From positions 1 through 24,401 of the forward strand of contig QFOU01000017.1 of the NCBI GenBank assembly GCA_003241595.1: DNA of 24,401 bases, in the 5' to 3' direction. Of the stretch, positions 15,346-22,731 are shown one piece after another. Under the pieces are notes generated by a model that was given only the letters and a program-made list of their open reading frames with translations, was not told where the DNA came from and made no database searches. Position numbers and translations under genes: made by a program. This stretch comes from Pseudomonas fluorescens. GTDB taxonomy: Bacteria; Pseudomonadota; Alphaproteobacteria; UBA2136; UBA6156. Every line of letters starts with the position of its first letter. Within the stretch, counting starts at the first letter, position 1.

Positions 15346-15378
15346 ACAACCCTCACCGCACACAGCAGCAAGGGTTGT
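15346..15378 (-). terminator. Probable terminator after the 116-aa gene
   Basis: The stem ACAACCCT / AGGGTTGT is extended on the minus strand by a wobble-containing inner helix, and followed by TTTCTTGTTT. It lies between the 116-aa gene and rnhB and should insulate the two. Confidence 0.55.
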
Positions 15379-15391
15379 CCTTTCTCGTCAT

Positions 15392-15742
15392 TTAGGCCGC
15401 AGCCTTTACCTCCTGGAAGGTCTTGGGCAAACGGCCACTCGCGCAATTCATCTCGCCATGGTTGATACGCAAAGTCCAGATTCCCGAAATTTCATCACAC
15501 AACTCGTTGACCTGAACAAACACCTGAGCCGAATGCTCCCCGAACTTGAACTCCGCACTCATCCAGAACTGATCGGCACGATGCGGAATTCTCACATCCC
15601 ATTCCAATACGTCCGGAACGGCGTAAGTCGACTTCACATCCTCCCTCTTCGCACGAGGTACCCAGATATGAAGCACATCATTTGGCTTCCGCAACTCCGC
15701 TTCCACCCATTTCGCCACCAGTGCAAAATTTTCCAATTTCAT
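15392..15742 (-). CDS. Hypothetical protein, 116 aa
   Basis: The start at 15742 (MKLENFALVAKWVEAELRK) has GGGAG 7 bases upstream, which makes the gene credible. The product is soluble, without signal or membrane segment. It alternates short hydrophobic strands and charged turns (VLHIWVPRAKRED, LEWDVRIPHRAD, WMSAEFKFGEHSAQVFVQVNE, ISGIWTLRINHG), suggesting a mostly beta fold. There are two Cys, with no CxxC. I recognise no family. It stands alone between hairpins, upstream of rnhB and downstream of slt. Confidence 0.6.
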   Translation of the reverse strand: MKLENFALVAKWVEAELRKPNDVLHIWVPRAKREDVKSTYAVPDVLEWDVRIPHRADQFWMSAEFKFGEHSAQVFVQVNELCDEISGIWTLRINHGEMNCASGRLPKTFQEVKAAA

Positions 15743-15833
15743 CGCAAATCTCCCTTCAAGGTAGCGACGCACAAACATTTGAAATCAGAAAAATGAATAC
15801 ATTAACCCACAACACCACGCAACTGTAAAAGTC

Positions 15834-15899
15834 CGGCGCGCAGCGCCGTCGCCCCCGCGCAGGAGGCAATATAAGATTCAGGGGCCGTGTTGGCCCCTG
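15834..15899. repeat. Two hairpins in the slt to 116-aa gene gap
   Basis: The 170-base gap between the 116-aa gene and slt holds two perfect hairpins. CGGCGC-GCA-GCGCCG lies at 15834-15848. CAGGGGCC-N5-GGCCCCTG lies at 15879-15899, with a weak CTTTTCC tail on + and AATCTTATA on -. The second, 14 bases past the slt stop, may end slt transcription, but it lacks a good T tract on that strand. Nothing else is seen here. Confidence 0.55.
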
Positions 15900-15912
15900 C
15901 TTTTCCTCTCAC

Positions 15913-18000
15913 TTACTTATCTAACAAAGCCGTCTTCCGGTTCCCGTTCCATTGCAATGGCCAATATCCCTCGGCCAATGCGTTGAGGCTCCACGGCGTC
16001 TGCTTCATCCGCTGCTGATACAACCAGTAATTCCCGAACACCTTCTCTACATAATCACGAGTCTCATCGAAGGGAATGCTTTCCAACCACAGTACCGGAT
16101 CATGGCCCGGCGTGGTGCCACGGCTCAGCCAGCGCTGCACATTCCCAATCCCACCGTTGTAAGAGGCCACCACCAGCATCATGTTGCCATCCAGCTTGTT
16201 ACTCAGATATTTGAGATAATCCTGTGCCAATTTCAGGTTGATGCCCGGGTCATGCAAATCGGCGCGGTCCGGCAGAGACTGCCCCGTCAACCGCGCAATA
16301 TACTTACCCGTCGCAGGCATGATCTGCATCAAGCCCTGAGCCCCCACACGGCTGCCAATTTGTGGGTTGAACGCACTTTCCTGGCGCATGATCCCCAGCA
16401 TCAACGCACGGTCAAAGCTCCAGCCACCGTTCGGACTCCAGTCTTCCGCCAGCGGGAACAGCGCCGGCGGTACGGTCTCGCCCTGTTCGCGCAATTGCTT
16501 ACCGGCATAGAGCGCAGTAGCCGGCAGCCCCATGCGGACCGAAGCCGCCGCCAGCGCCTTGGTGGCACCATACGGCAGATCCTCATAAGCTAAGCGGAAC
16601 TGGCGTTGGGCCATGTCGATTTCACCCAGCTGAGCCAAGGCCAAACCGCGTCGTCCACCCTTATCACGCTGCAATTGGGCAAAGCCACGCGCATCCACGT
16701 CCGGCGCACTCCAGTCCAGCTGCACGGGCTTACCCATGCGCGTCGCACACAACTGACCATAGAAACTGATACCGTCCTTGGCACCTTCTTTCAGCAAGGC
16801 ACGCGCACTGCTTTCATCTTTCATCGCACTGTACGCACGGGCCCCCCACCATGCGGCACGGGCATGGTGCTTACTGCCTACCGGCTCGTCACGCACCAGT
16901 TTTTCCCACTGCTTGGCTGCTTCCGCTTTGTTGTCCAACAGGTAATGGGCATACCCGGCCAGCCAGCGGGCCTCATCACGCTCGGGGCCCTTTACCTCGG
17001 CGGCAGGCTCAGCAGCACGCAACACCGCTTTCCAATCGCGCTGACCATGATAGTAATCCGCGATCTTCACCAGTTCCGCCTGCCATTTCTCGTTACCGAT
17101 ATCGCCACGCACCCCGGAACCCAGCAACAGGGTAGTGGCCTCAGCATATTTCTTCTGTCCCCGCAAACGCCAGCTCTGGCCCACCAGGGCGCGTCCTTGC
17201 GGCGAAAGCTTGTTCAATTCGGTCTCACGCAACGCCGCCAGGGTTTCCTTGCGCAGCTCACGCTTTTCCACTGCCAACGGTACAATCGGAGCAGGCCCCA
17301 ACTTACCGACTGTCTTGCACACCTGCTTCTTCACCTTCTTGGTGGTCGCTTTCTTGGGTGTACCATCTTTGTTCTTGGCCCCTTTCTTCGGCGCAACCTT
17401 CTGCGTCACCGTTTCAGTGGTACACACTTCACGCGGACGCTCACGCTTATCCATGGCTTCATCATAAACGGCACTTGCCAGCGGCAGGTCGCGATACTCC
17501 TTCAACCAGCTGTTCAGCTCGTCAAAGCCGGCACCCTTTTTGTTGAGCAGATACACACCGCGCACTTCGCCCAGCAACACGTTGTCATCGGCTTTCAGAT
17601 TCGGAAATTCACCTCGACGCGCCCGTGCGAAGGCATCCTTATATGCGCGCGCATCGCTGTTGCTCAGCACCTTCATCCCACTGGCGGAAACCTGTGCGCC
17701 CTTGCTGTCATCACGGCTTTGCGGCTCGGCCTTTTTCTCAACGAAATCCGAAATGGCGCTCTCTTCCTCACGCACTTCGGCTTTCAGCTCTTCGGCCTTT
17801 TTGTCCAGCAACGTCGGCTCATCGGTCGACTCGCTCAAACCACCGGCACCAGCAGGCCCAGCGGCAGGCTCAATCTGAGAAATCACAACGCCATCAGCAC
17901 CATGCGCACCAAAATTCGCACCCGACGCAACTGCGCCCTGCATTTCGGCATAACCACACGGTACGATCAGCATCGCCCCCAAAAGAACCCAACGCGTCAT
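15913..18000 (-). CDS. slt: Soluble lytic murein transglycosylase (Slt family)
   Basis: A 695-residue periplasmic enzyme that cleaves peptidoglycan between MurNAc and GlcNAc with 1,6-anhydro formation. A signal peptide (MTRWVLLGAMLIVPCGYA) comes first. Then there is a Glu/Lys-rich stretch and a long alpha-superhelical region (about 100-510) with a Lys-rich insertion around 195-220 (APKKGAKNKDGTPKKATTKK). The C-terminal SLT domain follows. Catalytic Glu541 lies in IMRQESAFNP, followed by SRVGAQGLMQIMPATG and VVASYNGGIGNVQRW. The ATG at 18000 is preceded by AAGGAG at ideal spacing. It starts 22 bases after the UDG-like gene and is probably co-transcribed with it. Confidence 0.96.
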   Translation of the reverse strand: MTRWVLLGAMLIVPCGYAEMQGAVASGANFGAHGADGVVISQIEPAAGPAGAGGLSESTDEPTLLDKKAEELKAEVREEESAISDFVEKKAEPQSRDDSKGAQVSASGMKVLSNSDARAYKDAFARARRGEFPNLKADDNVLLGEVRGVYLLNKKGAGFDELNSWLKEYRDLPLASAVYDEAMDKRERPREVCTTETVTQKVAPKKGAKNKDGTPKKATTKKVKKQVCKTVGKLGPAPIVPLAVEKRELRKETLAALRETELNKLSPQGRALVGQSWRLRGQKKYAEATTLLLGSGVRGDIGNEKWQAELVKIADYYHGQRDWKAVLRAAEPAAEVKGPERDEARWLAGYAHYLLDNKAEAAKQWEKLVRDEPVGSKHHARAAWWGARAYSAMKDESSARALLKEGAKDGISFYGQLCATRMGKPVQLDWSAPDVDARGFAQLQRDKGGRRGLALAQLGEIDMAQRQFRLAYEDLPYGATKALAAASVRMGLPATALYAGKQLREQGETVPPALFPLAEDWSPNGGWSFDRALMLGIMRQESAFNPQIGSRVGAQGLMQIMPATGKYIARLTGQSLPDRADLHDPGINLKLAQDYLKYLSNKLDGNMMLVVASYNGGIGNVQRWLSRGTTPGHDPVLWLESIPFDETRDYVEKVFGNYWLYQQRMKQTPWSLNALAEGYWPLQWNGNRKTALLDK

Positions 18001-18022
18001 TATCCACTCCTTCATGATCAAA

Positions 18023-18712
18023 TTAAGCGCCTTCGCCCCACGCCAGCAGATGGTGCCAGGCCAGACGTTTAAACAGCGGCTGCTTCAACAACAGGTCGAG
18101 CGGATAGGTTACACCCACCGCACCGTCCCATCCCTCAAGGGTCTGGCTCGCAGCGGCATGCCAACCTTCCACACCCAGATTACGCCCCACCAGCACACCA
18201 AGCGGGATCTGCCCCAGCACCAGCACCTGATTGGCCGCTTTGGCCTGTATCGCAGCAAACATCTCGTCCTTGGAGGGCTTCCCGGCAAAACCTACCCACG
18301 CGACCGGAGAATCCCCCAAACCCACCGCCGCCAGCATCGCATGGGCCAGCGCCACACAGCGGTCGTCCGGCATGCCACCCTGCACCACCAGTACGACACC
18401 GCCCTCCTCGCCCTCGCTCCAGATCTCCGCCGGAATTTCCGGCGCGACCATCTTCGGCTTTACGGGCGGACGCATCTCACTGGTCAGCATGGAATCCGCG
18501 GTCAATGGCGGCGGCAACGGGCGTAGCGGCACAACCTCACCAACCTCTTCCACTGGCGCAACTTCGGCCACCGGCACTTTCCGCACAGGCTGGGTTGCAC
18601 TCAGCCAGTCAAAGGTATGGTCGTCCAATTCAACCTTCACGCCACCCAGCGCAAGGTCAAACACCGCCATGGCCTGCGGTACACTCTGAATGTGCGGCTG
18701 ATCTCCCCTCAT
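18023..18712 (-). CDS. Degenerate family 4 uracil-DNA glycosylase-like protein
   Basis: A 229-residue protein. The N-terminus (QAMAVFDLALGGVKVELDDHTFDWL) resembles the short helix that precedes alphaproteobacterial family 4 UDGs. The C-terminal half keeps their frame: AMLAAVGLGDSPVAWVGF, then NQVLVLGQIPLGVLVG, then WHAAAS, then GVTYPLDLLLKQPLFKRLAWHHLLAW (normally T.HPAYLLR.P..KR.AW.DLL). Missing are the GEAPG catalytic motif (here QGGMPDD), the Fe-S Cys ligands (only one Cys in the protein) and the His of the HPAYLL motif. It is probably inactive as a glycosylase and may be structural. The Pro/Val-rich linker (about 45-80) is like the family's variable region. The homology is my reading and needs a profile search. 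Confidence 0.55.
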   Translation of the reverse strand: MRGDQPHIQSVPQAMAVFDLALGGVKVELDDHTFDWLSATQPVRKVPVAEVAPVEEVGEVVPLRPLPPPLTADSMLTSEMRPPVKPKMVAPEIPAEIWSEGEEGGVVLVVQGGMPDDRCVALAHAMLAAVGLGDSPVAWVGFAGKPSKDEMFAAIQAKAANQVLVLGQIPLGVLVGRNLGVEGWHAAASQTLEGWDGAVGVTYPLDLLLKQPLFKRLAWHHLLAWGEGA

Positions 18713-18771
18713 GCCGGCAAGTGTACGTCAATCCGTCCTACAAACCCACCTGAAATAACGTACCCAAGCGC

Positions 18772-18798
18772 AAAAAAAGGCGGCCGAAGCCACCTTTT
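18772..18798 (-). terminator. Rho-independent terminator after rplS
   Basis: On the minus strand AAAAGGTGGC / GCCGCCTTTT (one T-G wobble) is closed by a UUCG tetraloop and followed by a run of T (seven in total), 22 bases after the rplS stop. Confidence 0.92.
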
Positions 18799-18820
18799 CA
18801 AGCATTCAAAGCACTTAAGC

Positions 18821-19246
18821 TTAGGCGTTGGCGCTGTCAGCGGCCGGAGCTTCGGCAGCCGGAGCTTCCTTGGCACCAGAAGCCGGAACCAGCTTGCGGG
18901 CCTTCTCAGCGATACGGGCGGCCTTACCGGTCAGACCACGGAGGTAGTACAGCTTGGCACGACGCACTTCACCACGACGCACAACTTCGATTTTTTCGAT
19001 CACGGGGCTGAACAGCGGGAATACGCGCTCAACACCTTCACCGAAGCTGATCTTACGCACGGTGAAGCTGCTGCTCACGCTCTTGTTGTGGCGGGCGATG
19101 CAGAGACCTTCAAAGGCCTGAACGCGGGTCTTGTCGCCTTCTTTCACGATCACGTGAACGCGCAGGGTGTCACCGGCCGCAAAGTCGGGGATGGTCGCAC
19201 TACGGGCGGCGATGGTTTCTTTGTTCAGTTGGGCGATAATGTCCAT
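18821..19246 (-). CDS. rplS: 50S ribosomal protein L19
   Basis: A 141-residue bL19, located at the 30S-50S interface. It shows MDIIAQLNKE, then FAAGDTLRVHVIVKEGDKTRVQAFEGLCIAR, SSFTVRKISFGEGVERVFPLFSP and KIEVVRRGEVRRAKLYYLRGLTGKAARI. The last 25 residues are an Ala/Glu/Pro-rich tail beyond the usual end. AGGAGA lies 8 bases before the ATG at 19246. It follows trmD by 189 bases, unusually far for this operon, with two inverted repeats in the gap (19411-19432, and GCTTGCC/GGCAAGC at about 19325-19360). Confidence 0.97.
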   Translation of the reverse strand: MDIIAQLNKETIAARSATIPDFAAGDTLRVHVIVKEGDKTRVQAFEGLCIARHNKSVSSSFTVRKISFGEGVERVFPLFSPVIEKIEVVRRGEVRRAKLYYLRGLTGKAARIAEKARKLVPASGAKEAPAAEAPAADSANA

Positions 19247-19410
19247 GGTCTCAGTCTCCTTGTTCTCGCAACAGGCGTAATACGGACTTTTTCCAGAGAC
19301 CACTTTAGTCTCCAACCGACAGAGGCTTGCCACGATGCGCTGCCGTTTTCTCAGGCAAGCGACACAATGTGGACGGGGATTACCCCATATCCCCCCCTAC
19401 CGCAAGCCTT

Positions 19411-19432
19411 TTTCCACAAATTCATGTGGAAA
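19411..19432 (-). repeat. Hairpin TTTCCACA-N6-TGTGGAAA directly after trmD
   Basis: A perfect 8-bp inverted repeat begins 3 bases after the trmD stop. No T tract follows on the minus strand (AAGGCTTG), so it is not a typical terminator; an mRNA processing or stability element between trmD and rplS is possible. Confidence 0.5.
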
Positions 19433-19435
19433 GAC

Positions 19436-20122
19436 CTACTTTACCGCTTTGGTCCGCTTCTTCGCCTCCGCCAACCGCCATTCGCCGATCAGCTTGTGGT
19501 TACCATTGGTCAGCACCTCTGGCACCGGCACCCCTTCCCATACAGCAGGCCGTGTATAATGCGGATACTCCACCAGCACCGCACCATTCTCATCCACAAT
19601 ATCAAAACTTTCCTCATGCAGGCTTGCATCCGCGCCCAACACACCGGGCAACAGGCGCACCACCGCATCCACCACGCACACCGCCGCGTTTTCACCACCC
19701 GAAAGCACGAAGTCGCCGACACTCACCACCTCATCCACTTCGGCATCCAGCACACGCTGGTCAATCCCTTCATAGTGACCACACAGCACGATAAGCCCCA
19801 TCCCCTCGGCCATCCGCCGCGCGGTGGGCTGCACAAACCGGTTGCCCGCAGGGCCCATGTAAATGCACCGCGCACCGGGGTTATCCGCTTTCGCCTTCCG
19901 CAACGCAGCCGCCACAATGTCGGCCTTCATCACCATACCGGCACCACCGCCGTACGGGGTATCATCCACGGTGCGGTGCTTGTCATGGGCAAAGTCGCGG
20001 ATGTTCACCACCTCCAGCTCCCACACGCCCTCACGCAAGCCACGGCCCAGTACACTCATGCCCAACAGGCCGGGGAACGCCTCCGGAAACAACGTCACAA
20101 CCGTCACTTTGAACTTACTCAT
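19436..20122 (-). CDS. trmD: tRNA (guanine-N1-)-methyltransferase TrmD
   Basis: A 228-residue SPOUT methyltransferase that makes m1G37 in tRNAs and prevents frameshifting. Motifs in order: VTLFPEAFPG (start), RTVDDTPYGGGAGMVMKAD, IYMGPAGNRF, LIVLCGHYEGIDQRV (SAM knot), SVGDFVLSGGE, and PHYTRPAVWEG. The catalytic-Asp position of E. coli TrmD (the Asp of DSF) is Glu here (EESF), and the loop before PHYTRP is longer than usual. The ATG at 20122 has AAGGG 7 bases upstream. rpsP and rimM, normally upstream, are absent. The neighbour is a divergent receiver gene 92 bases away. Confidence 0.96.
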   Translation of the reverse strand: MSKFKVTVVTLFPEAFPGLLGMSVLGRGLREGVWELEVVNIRDFAHDKHRTVDDTPYGGGAGMVMKADIVAAALRKAKADNPGARCIYMGPAGNRFVQPTARRMAEGMGLIVLCGHYEGIDQRVLDAEVDEVVSVGDFVLSGGENAAVCVVDAVVRLLPGVLGADASLHEESFDIVDENGAVLVEYPHYTRPAVWEGVPVPEVLTNGNHKLIGEWRLAEAKKRTKAVK

Positions 20123-20214
20123 ACTCAAGCCCTTACCATACTTGCCTTTTTCCCGCTACTCCCCCATATAACCACAGAACCAACTGTTTCCCTCGTGCCA
20201 GAAAGGATCCCCTC

Positions 20215-20628
20215 ATGGCCAACCCTCACCGCCTTCTCATTGTGGAAGACACCCTCACACTCATGATGGAACTCGAAGAGCTCCTTCTCAGCGCAGGCTA
20301 TAGGTTGGAACTCGCAATGTCGGTACCGCAGGCTACCGAAGCCCTCCGCAAATCGACAGAGGAAAACCAGCTATTCGCCGCAATTATTTCCGACTTCAAC
20401 CTAGGCGGCCTCCGCCCGGAGTCCATGAAAACCGGCATCAATGTCTTCCAATACGCCTATCGCATCCTCGGTAAGAACATGCCGCCATTCATCGGCAGCA
20501 GCACCGAAATGCACTATTGGGAGCCGTTTAAGAACACCAAAGGCATCTACCTGATTCCGAAGAAAAACTTTCATTGGAACGAACAAGCCGTGCTCACCCA
20601 GTTGAAAGACCTCGGCCTCGCCGCCTGA
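20215..20628 (+). CDS. Stand-alone receiver (response regulator) protein 1
   Basis: A 137-residue single receiver domain with no output domain. The acidic pair is Glu11-Asp12 (LLIVEDT), the phospho-acceptor is Asp60 in AAIISDFNLGG, the switch Ser is Ser96 in PFIGSSTEM, and the invariant Lys is at 116 or 117 (LIPKK). It should accept phosphate from a histidine kinase and act by protein contact, as CheY or Spo0F do. AAGGA precedes the ATG. It is paralogous to the protein at 20762: both share the D.NLGG acceptor loop, the unusual FIGSS.EM.YW block and an IPK segment. No kinase gene is near. A hairpin follows the stop. Confidence 0.88.
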   Translation: MANPHRLLIVEDTLTLMMELEELLLSAGYRLELAMSVPQATEALRKSTEENQLFAAIISDFNLGGLRPESMKTGINVFQYAYRILGKNMPPFIGSSTEMHYWEPFKNTKGIYLIPKKNFHWNEQAVLTQLKDLGLAA

Positions 20629-20647
20629 TGACCACACGAAACAGCAC

Positions 20648-20674
20648 AAGCCCTGACCTCCGGTTCAGGGCTTT
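20648..20674 (+). terminator. Terminator after receiver gene 1
   Basis: A 9-bp stem AAGCCCTGA / TCAGGGCTT with a small loop containing CCTCCGG and a short TTT tail. The stem and loop nearly repeat those after receiver gene 2 (CCCTGA..TCCGGTTCAGG). Confidence 0.65.
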
Positions 20675-20700
20675 GTCGTGGGCCGCTTGCATATTGTCGT

Positions 20701-20717
20701 CGGATATCCCATATCCG
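20701..20717. promoter_or_regulatory. Inverted repeat CGGATAT-CCC-ATATCCG before receiver gene 2
   Basis: A perfect 7-base inverted repeat with a 3-base centre, 45 bases before the ATG. A weak promoter, TTGCAT (20687) with CATATC (20710) at 17 bases, would put the repeat over the -10 region. An operator is plausible; a leader hairpin is the alternative. Confidence 0.4.
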
Positions 20718-20761
20718 CTCCACATCACATGTTTCCCGCGCCATTGAAAAGGATGATTCCC

Positions 20762-21157
20762 ATGACCAACCCTCCCCGCATCCTGCTCGTCGAAGACCAG
20801 AACTACGCCCGAACCCGCATGCGCCAGACACTCGAAGCCAAGGGATATAGCGTCACCGCCGCCGCCACGCTGAACGATGCCTATGCCCATGTCTGCGTGA
20901 AAGATCTCCCCTATGCCGCAATTCTCTGCGACTACAACCTCGGCGGTCGCAACCGCACCGGTTTGGAACTGTGGCAAGCCACACGCGCCAGCCGCCACAG
21001 CGTGCCCTTTATCGGCTCCAGTTCTGAAATGGACTACTGGCAAAAGGTCGTGGAGTACGGTGAAGACCCGCTCTTCCACGCCATCCCGAAGGTGGACAAT
21101 ATGTGGGACGACACCGCGATCCTCGCCAAACTGGCCGAGTTGAACATAACTCCCTAA
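20762..21157 (+). CDS. Stand-alone receiver (response regulator) protein 2
   Basis: A 131-residue single receiver domain. The acidic pair is Glu11-Asp12 (ILLVEDQ), the phospho-acceptor is Asp57 in AAILCDYNLGG, the switch Ser is Ser87 in PFIGSSSEM, and the Lys is Lys110 (AIPK). No DNA-binding or enzymatic output domain follows. It lies 133 bases after its paralogue on the same strand, with its own leader (AAGGA 9 bases before the ATG) and a strong terminator, so it is likely transcribed separately. The pair looks like an old tandem duplication. Role unknown; chemotaxis is possible because cheR and cheW occur in the window, but they are 14 kb away. Confidence 0.88.
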   Translation: MTNPPRILLVEDQNYARTRMRQTLEAKGYSVTAAATLNDAYAHVCVKDLPYAAILCDYNLGGRNRTGLELWQATRASRHSVPFIGSSSEMDYWQKVVEYGEDPLFHAIPKVDNMWDDTAILAKLAELNITP

Positions 21158-21167
21158 CGACATAACC

Positions 21168-21204
21168 AAAAAAAGCCCTGAACTCCGGTTCAGGACCTTT
21201 TTTT
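21168..21204. terminator. Bidirectional terminator between receiver gene 2 and the HerA-like gene
   Basis: The stem CCTGAAC / GTTCAGG with loop TCCG is flanked by seven A on the left and seven T on the right, so it works on both strands. The T run overlaps the stop codon of the HerA-like gene. Confidence 0.9.
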
Positions 21205-22684
21205 AGCGCTTGAACAAGCCTCTCACCACCGACAGTCCAATGTCACGTAGCACTCCCCGCACCATGGTATTCTTGCTCGCCTGCTTTACAGCCTCGCGCA
21301 CCACGGTATTTCCCACCTGACGCGCGGCACTCTTGGCCATGGTCTCAAAGATCCCATCGCGCGCGCGGCCACCGGTCGCAGATTTCGCCGCAGCCGGAGC
21401 CGCCTCAACCCCTTCTATCCGCGCGGCCAGAATTTCACTCGCGCTCTCGCGGTCAAAAGTCTGCTCATACCGTCCCCGCAAGGGCGAATTCCGCACCACA
21501 TCAGCGCGCTCCCTGTCACTCAACGGCCCCACGCGGGAGAGGGGCGGCAAAATGGCCGTCTGCTGCACCGGCAACGGCACGCCCTTGGTATCGAGCACAC
21601 TTATCAGCGCCTCACCCACCGCCAACTTCGGCAAAACATCCTCGGTCTTGAAGGCCGGGTTCGCCGCCATCGTCCGCGCGGCCACTTTAATGTCCTTCTG
21701 TCCCTGCGGAGTCGCCGCCCGCAACGCATGCTGCACACGGTTGCCCAACTGCGCCAGCACACTGTCCGGCACATCACTGGGCTGCTGGGTTACAAAATAC
21801 ACACCCACACCTTTGCTGCGGATCAACCGCACCACCTGCTCGATCTTCTGTAACAAAGGCTTTGGCGCGTCGGTAAACAACAGGTGCGCCTCGTCAAAAA
21901 ACAAACACAACTTCGGCACCGGCAGGTCACCCACTTCCGGCAGATTTTCAAATAATTCACTCAGCAGATACAACAGGAAGACCGCATAAACCTTGGGCCG
22001 CTGCATCAGCTCCACCGCATGCAACACGTGGATGATCCCGCGCCCGTCCACACCGCGCGCCAACAAGTCCACCACCTGTAACGCCGGCTCGCCAAACAAA
22101 CCCTTGCCACCATCCTGCTCAAACCCCAGTAACGCGCGCTGAATCCCCGCCAAACTCACACCGGTCACCGCACCATATTGCTTGGAGATCGCCGCCGCAT
22201 TCTCCCCCACATACCCCAACACCGCCCGCAAATCAGCCATGTCCAACAGCAGCAAGTTCTCATCATCCGCCACCTGAAACACCACCTGCAACACGCCGGT
22301 CTGGGCTTCAGATAAATCCAGCAACCGCGCCAGCAATAACGGCCCCAGCTCACTCACCGTCAAGCGGGCGGCATGACCATTCGTGCCGGTCACATCCCAG
22401 AACACCACGTTATTCGCCCGCGGCACATACGCCTGCCCACACTCCGCGTATTTCTGGGTTATCCAGCTCTCGCCATTCCCGGCCAGAGCAATGCCGGACA
22501 AATCGCCCTTCACATCACTCACAAACACACTGCTGCCCGCCGCGGCCAACTGCTCGGCCAGGCTCTGTAGCGTCACGGTCTTCCCCGTCCCCGTCGCACC
22601 GGCCACCAAACCATGACGGTTGGCCCGCACGGTGTCCAATACCACAGGCCCATCGCCCCCTTTACCGAGCAAAATACCAACCAT
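21203..22684 (-). CDS. HerA-like (DUF853/YjgR family) ATPase
   Basis: A 493-residue P-loop ATPase of the DUF853 family. Walker A is GATGTGKT (29-36). Then come FVSDVKGDLSGIA, the family segment KQYGAVTGVSLAGIQRALLGFE, Walker B with FFDEAH (262-267), the sensor stretch GVYFVTQQPSDVPDSVLAQLGNRVQHALRA and ARTMAANPAF. The C-terminal 80 residues are an Ala/Arg-rich tail ending SVVRGLFKR. The family resembles HerA/FtsK DNA pumps, but its role is not established; it is present in many ordinary chromosomes. The ATG at 22684 has AAAGG upstream; a GTG at 22693 is an alternative. No NurA nuclease or defence partner is adjacent. Confidence 0.9.
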   Translation of the reverse strand: MVGILLGKGGDGPVVLDTVRANRHGLVAGATGTGKTVTLQSLAEQLAAAGSSVFVSDVKGDLSGIALAGNGESWITQKYAECGQAYVPRANNVVFWDVTGTNGHAARLTVSELGPLLLARLLDLSEAQTGVLQVVFQVADDENLLLLDMADLRAVLGYVGENAAAISKQYGAVTGVSLAGIQRALLGFEQDGGKGLFGEPALQVVDLLARGVDGRGIIHVLHAVELMQRPKVYAVFLLYLLSELFENLPEVGDLPVPKLCLFFDEAHLLFTDAPKPLLQKIEQVVRLIRSKGVGVYFVTQQPSDVPDSVLAQLGNRVQHALRAATPQGQKDIKVAARTMAANPAFKTEDVLPKLAVGEALISVLDTKGVPLPVQQTAILPPLSRVGPLSDRERADVVRNSPLRGRYEQTFDRESASEILAARIEGVEAAPAAAKSATGGRARDGIFETMAKSAARQVGNTVVREAVKQASKNTMVRGVLRDIGLSVVRGLFKR

Positions 22685-22731
22685 CAGGCGCACCTTTTTT
22701 ATTAAGAATTACCGCTGTAAATAACGCGAAG

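Noticed and set aside
16606..18072. 488-codon + frame opposite slt
   Set aside because: It is antisense to slt, which has a signal peptide, catalytic Glu and full domain order; the + translation has no recognisable motif.
18617..20266. 549-codon + frame spanning trmD and rplS
   Set aside because: It runs antisense through two certain genes plus gaps; His/Arg-rich composition and lack of motifs mark it as a shadow.
21203..22684. HerA-like ATPase as part of an anti-phage system
   Set aside because: No nuclease, Sir2, methylase or other defence gene is adjacent, and DUF853 ATPases are common housekeeping genes.
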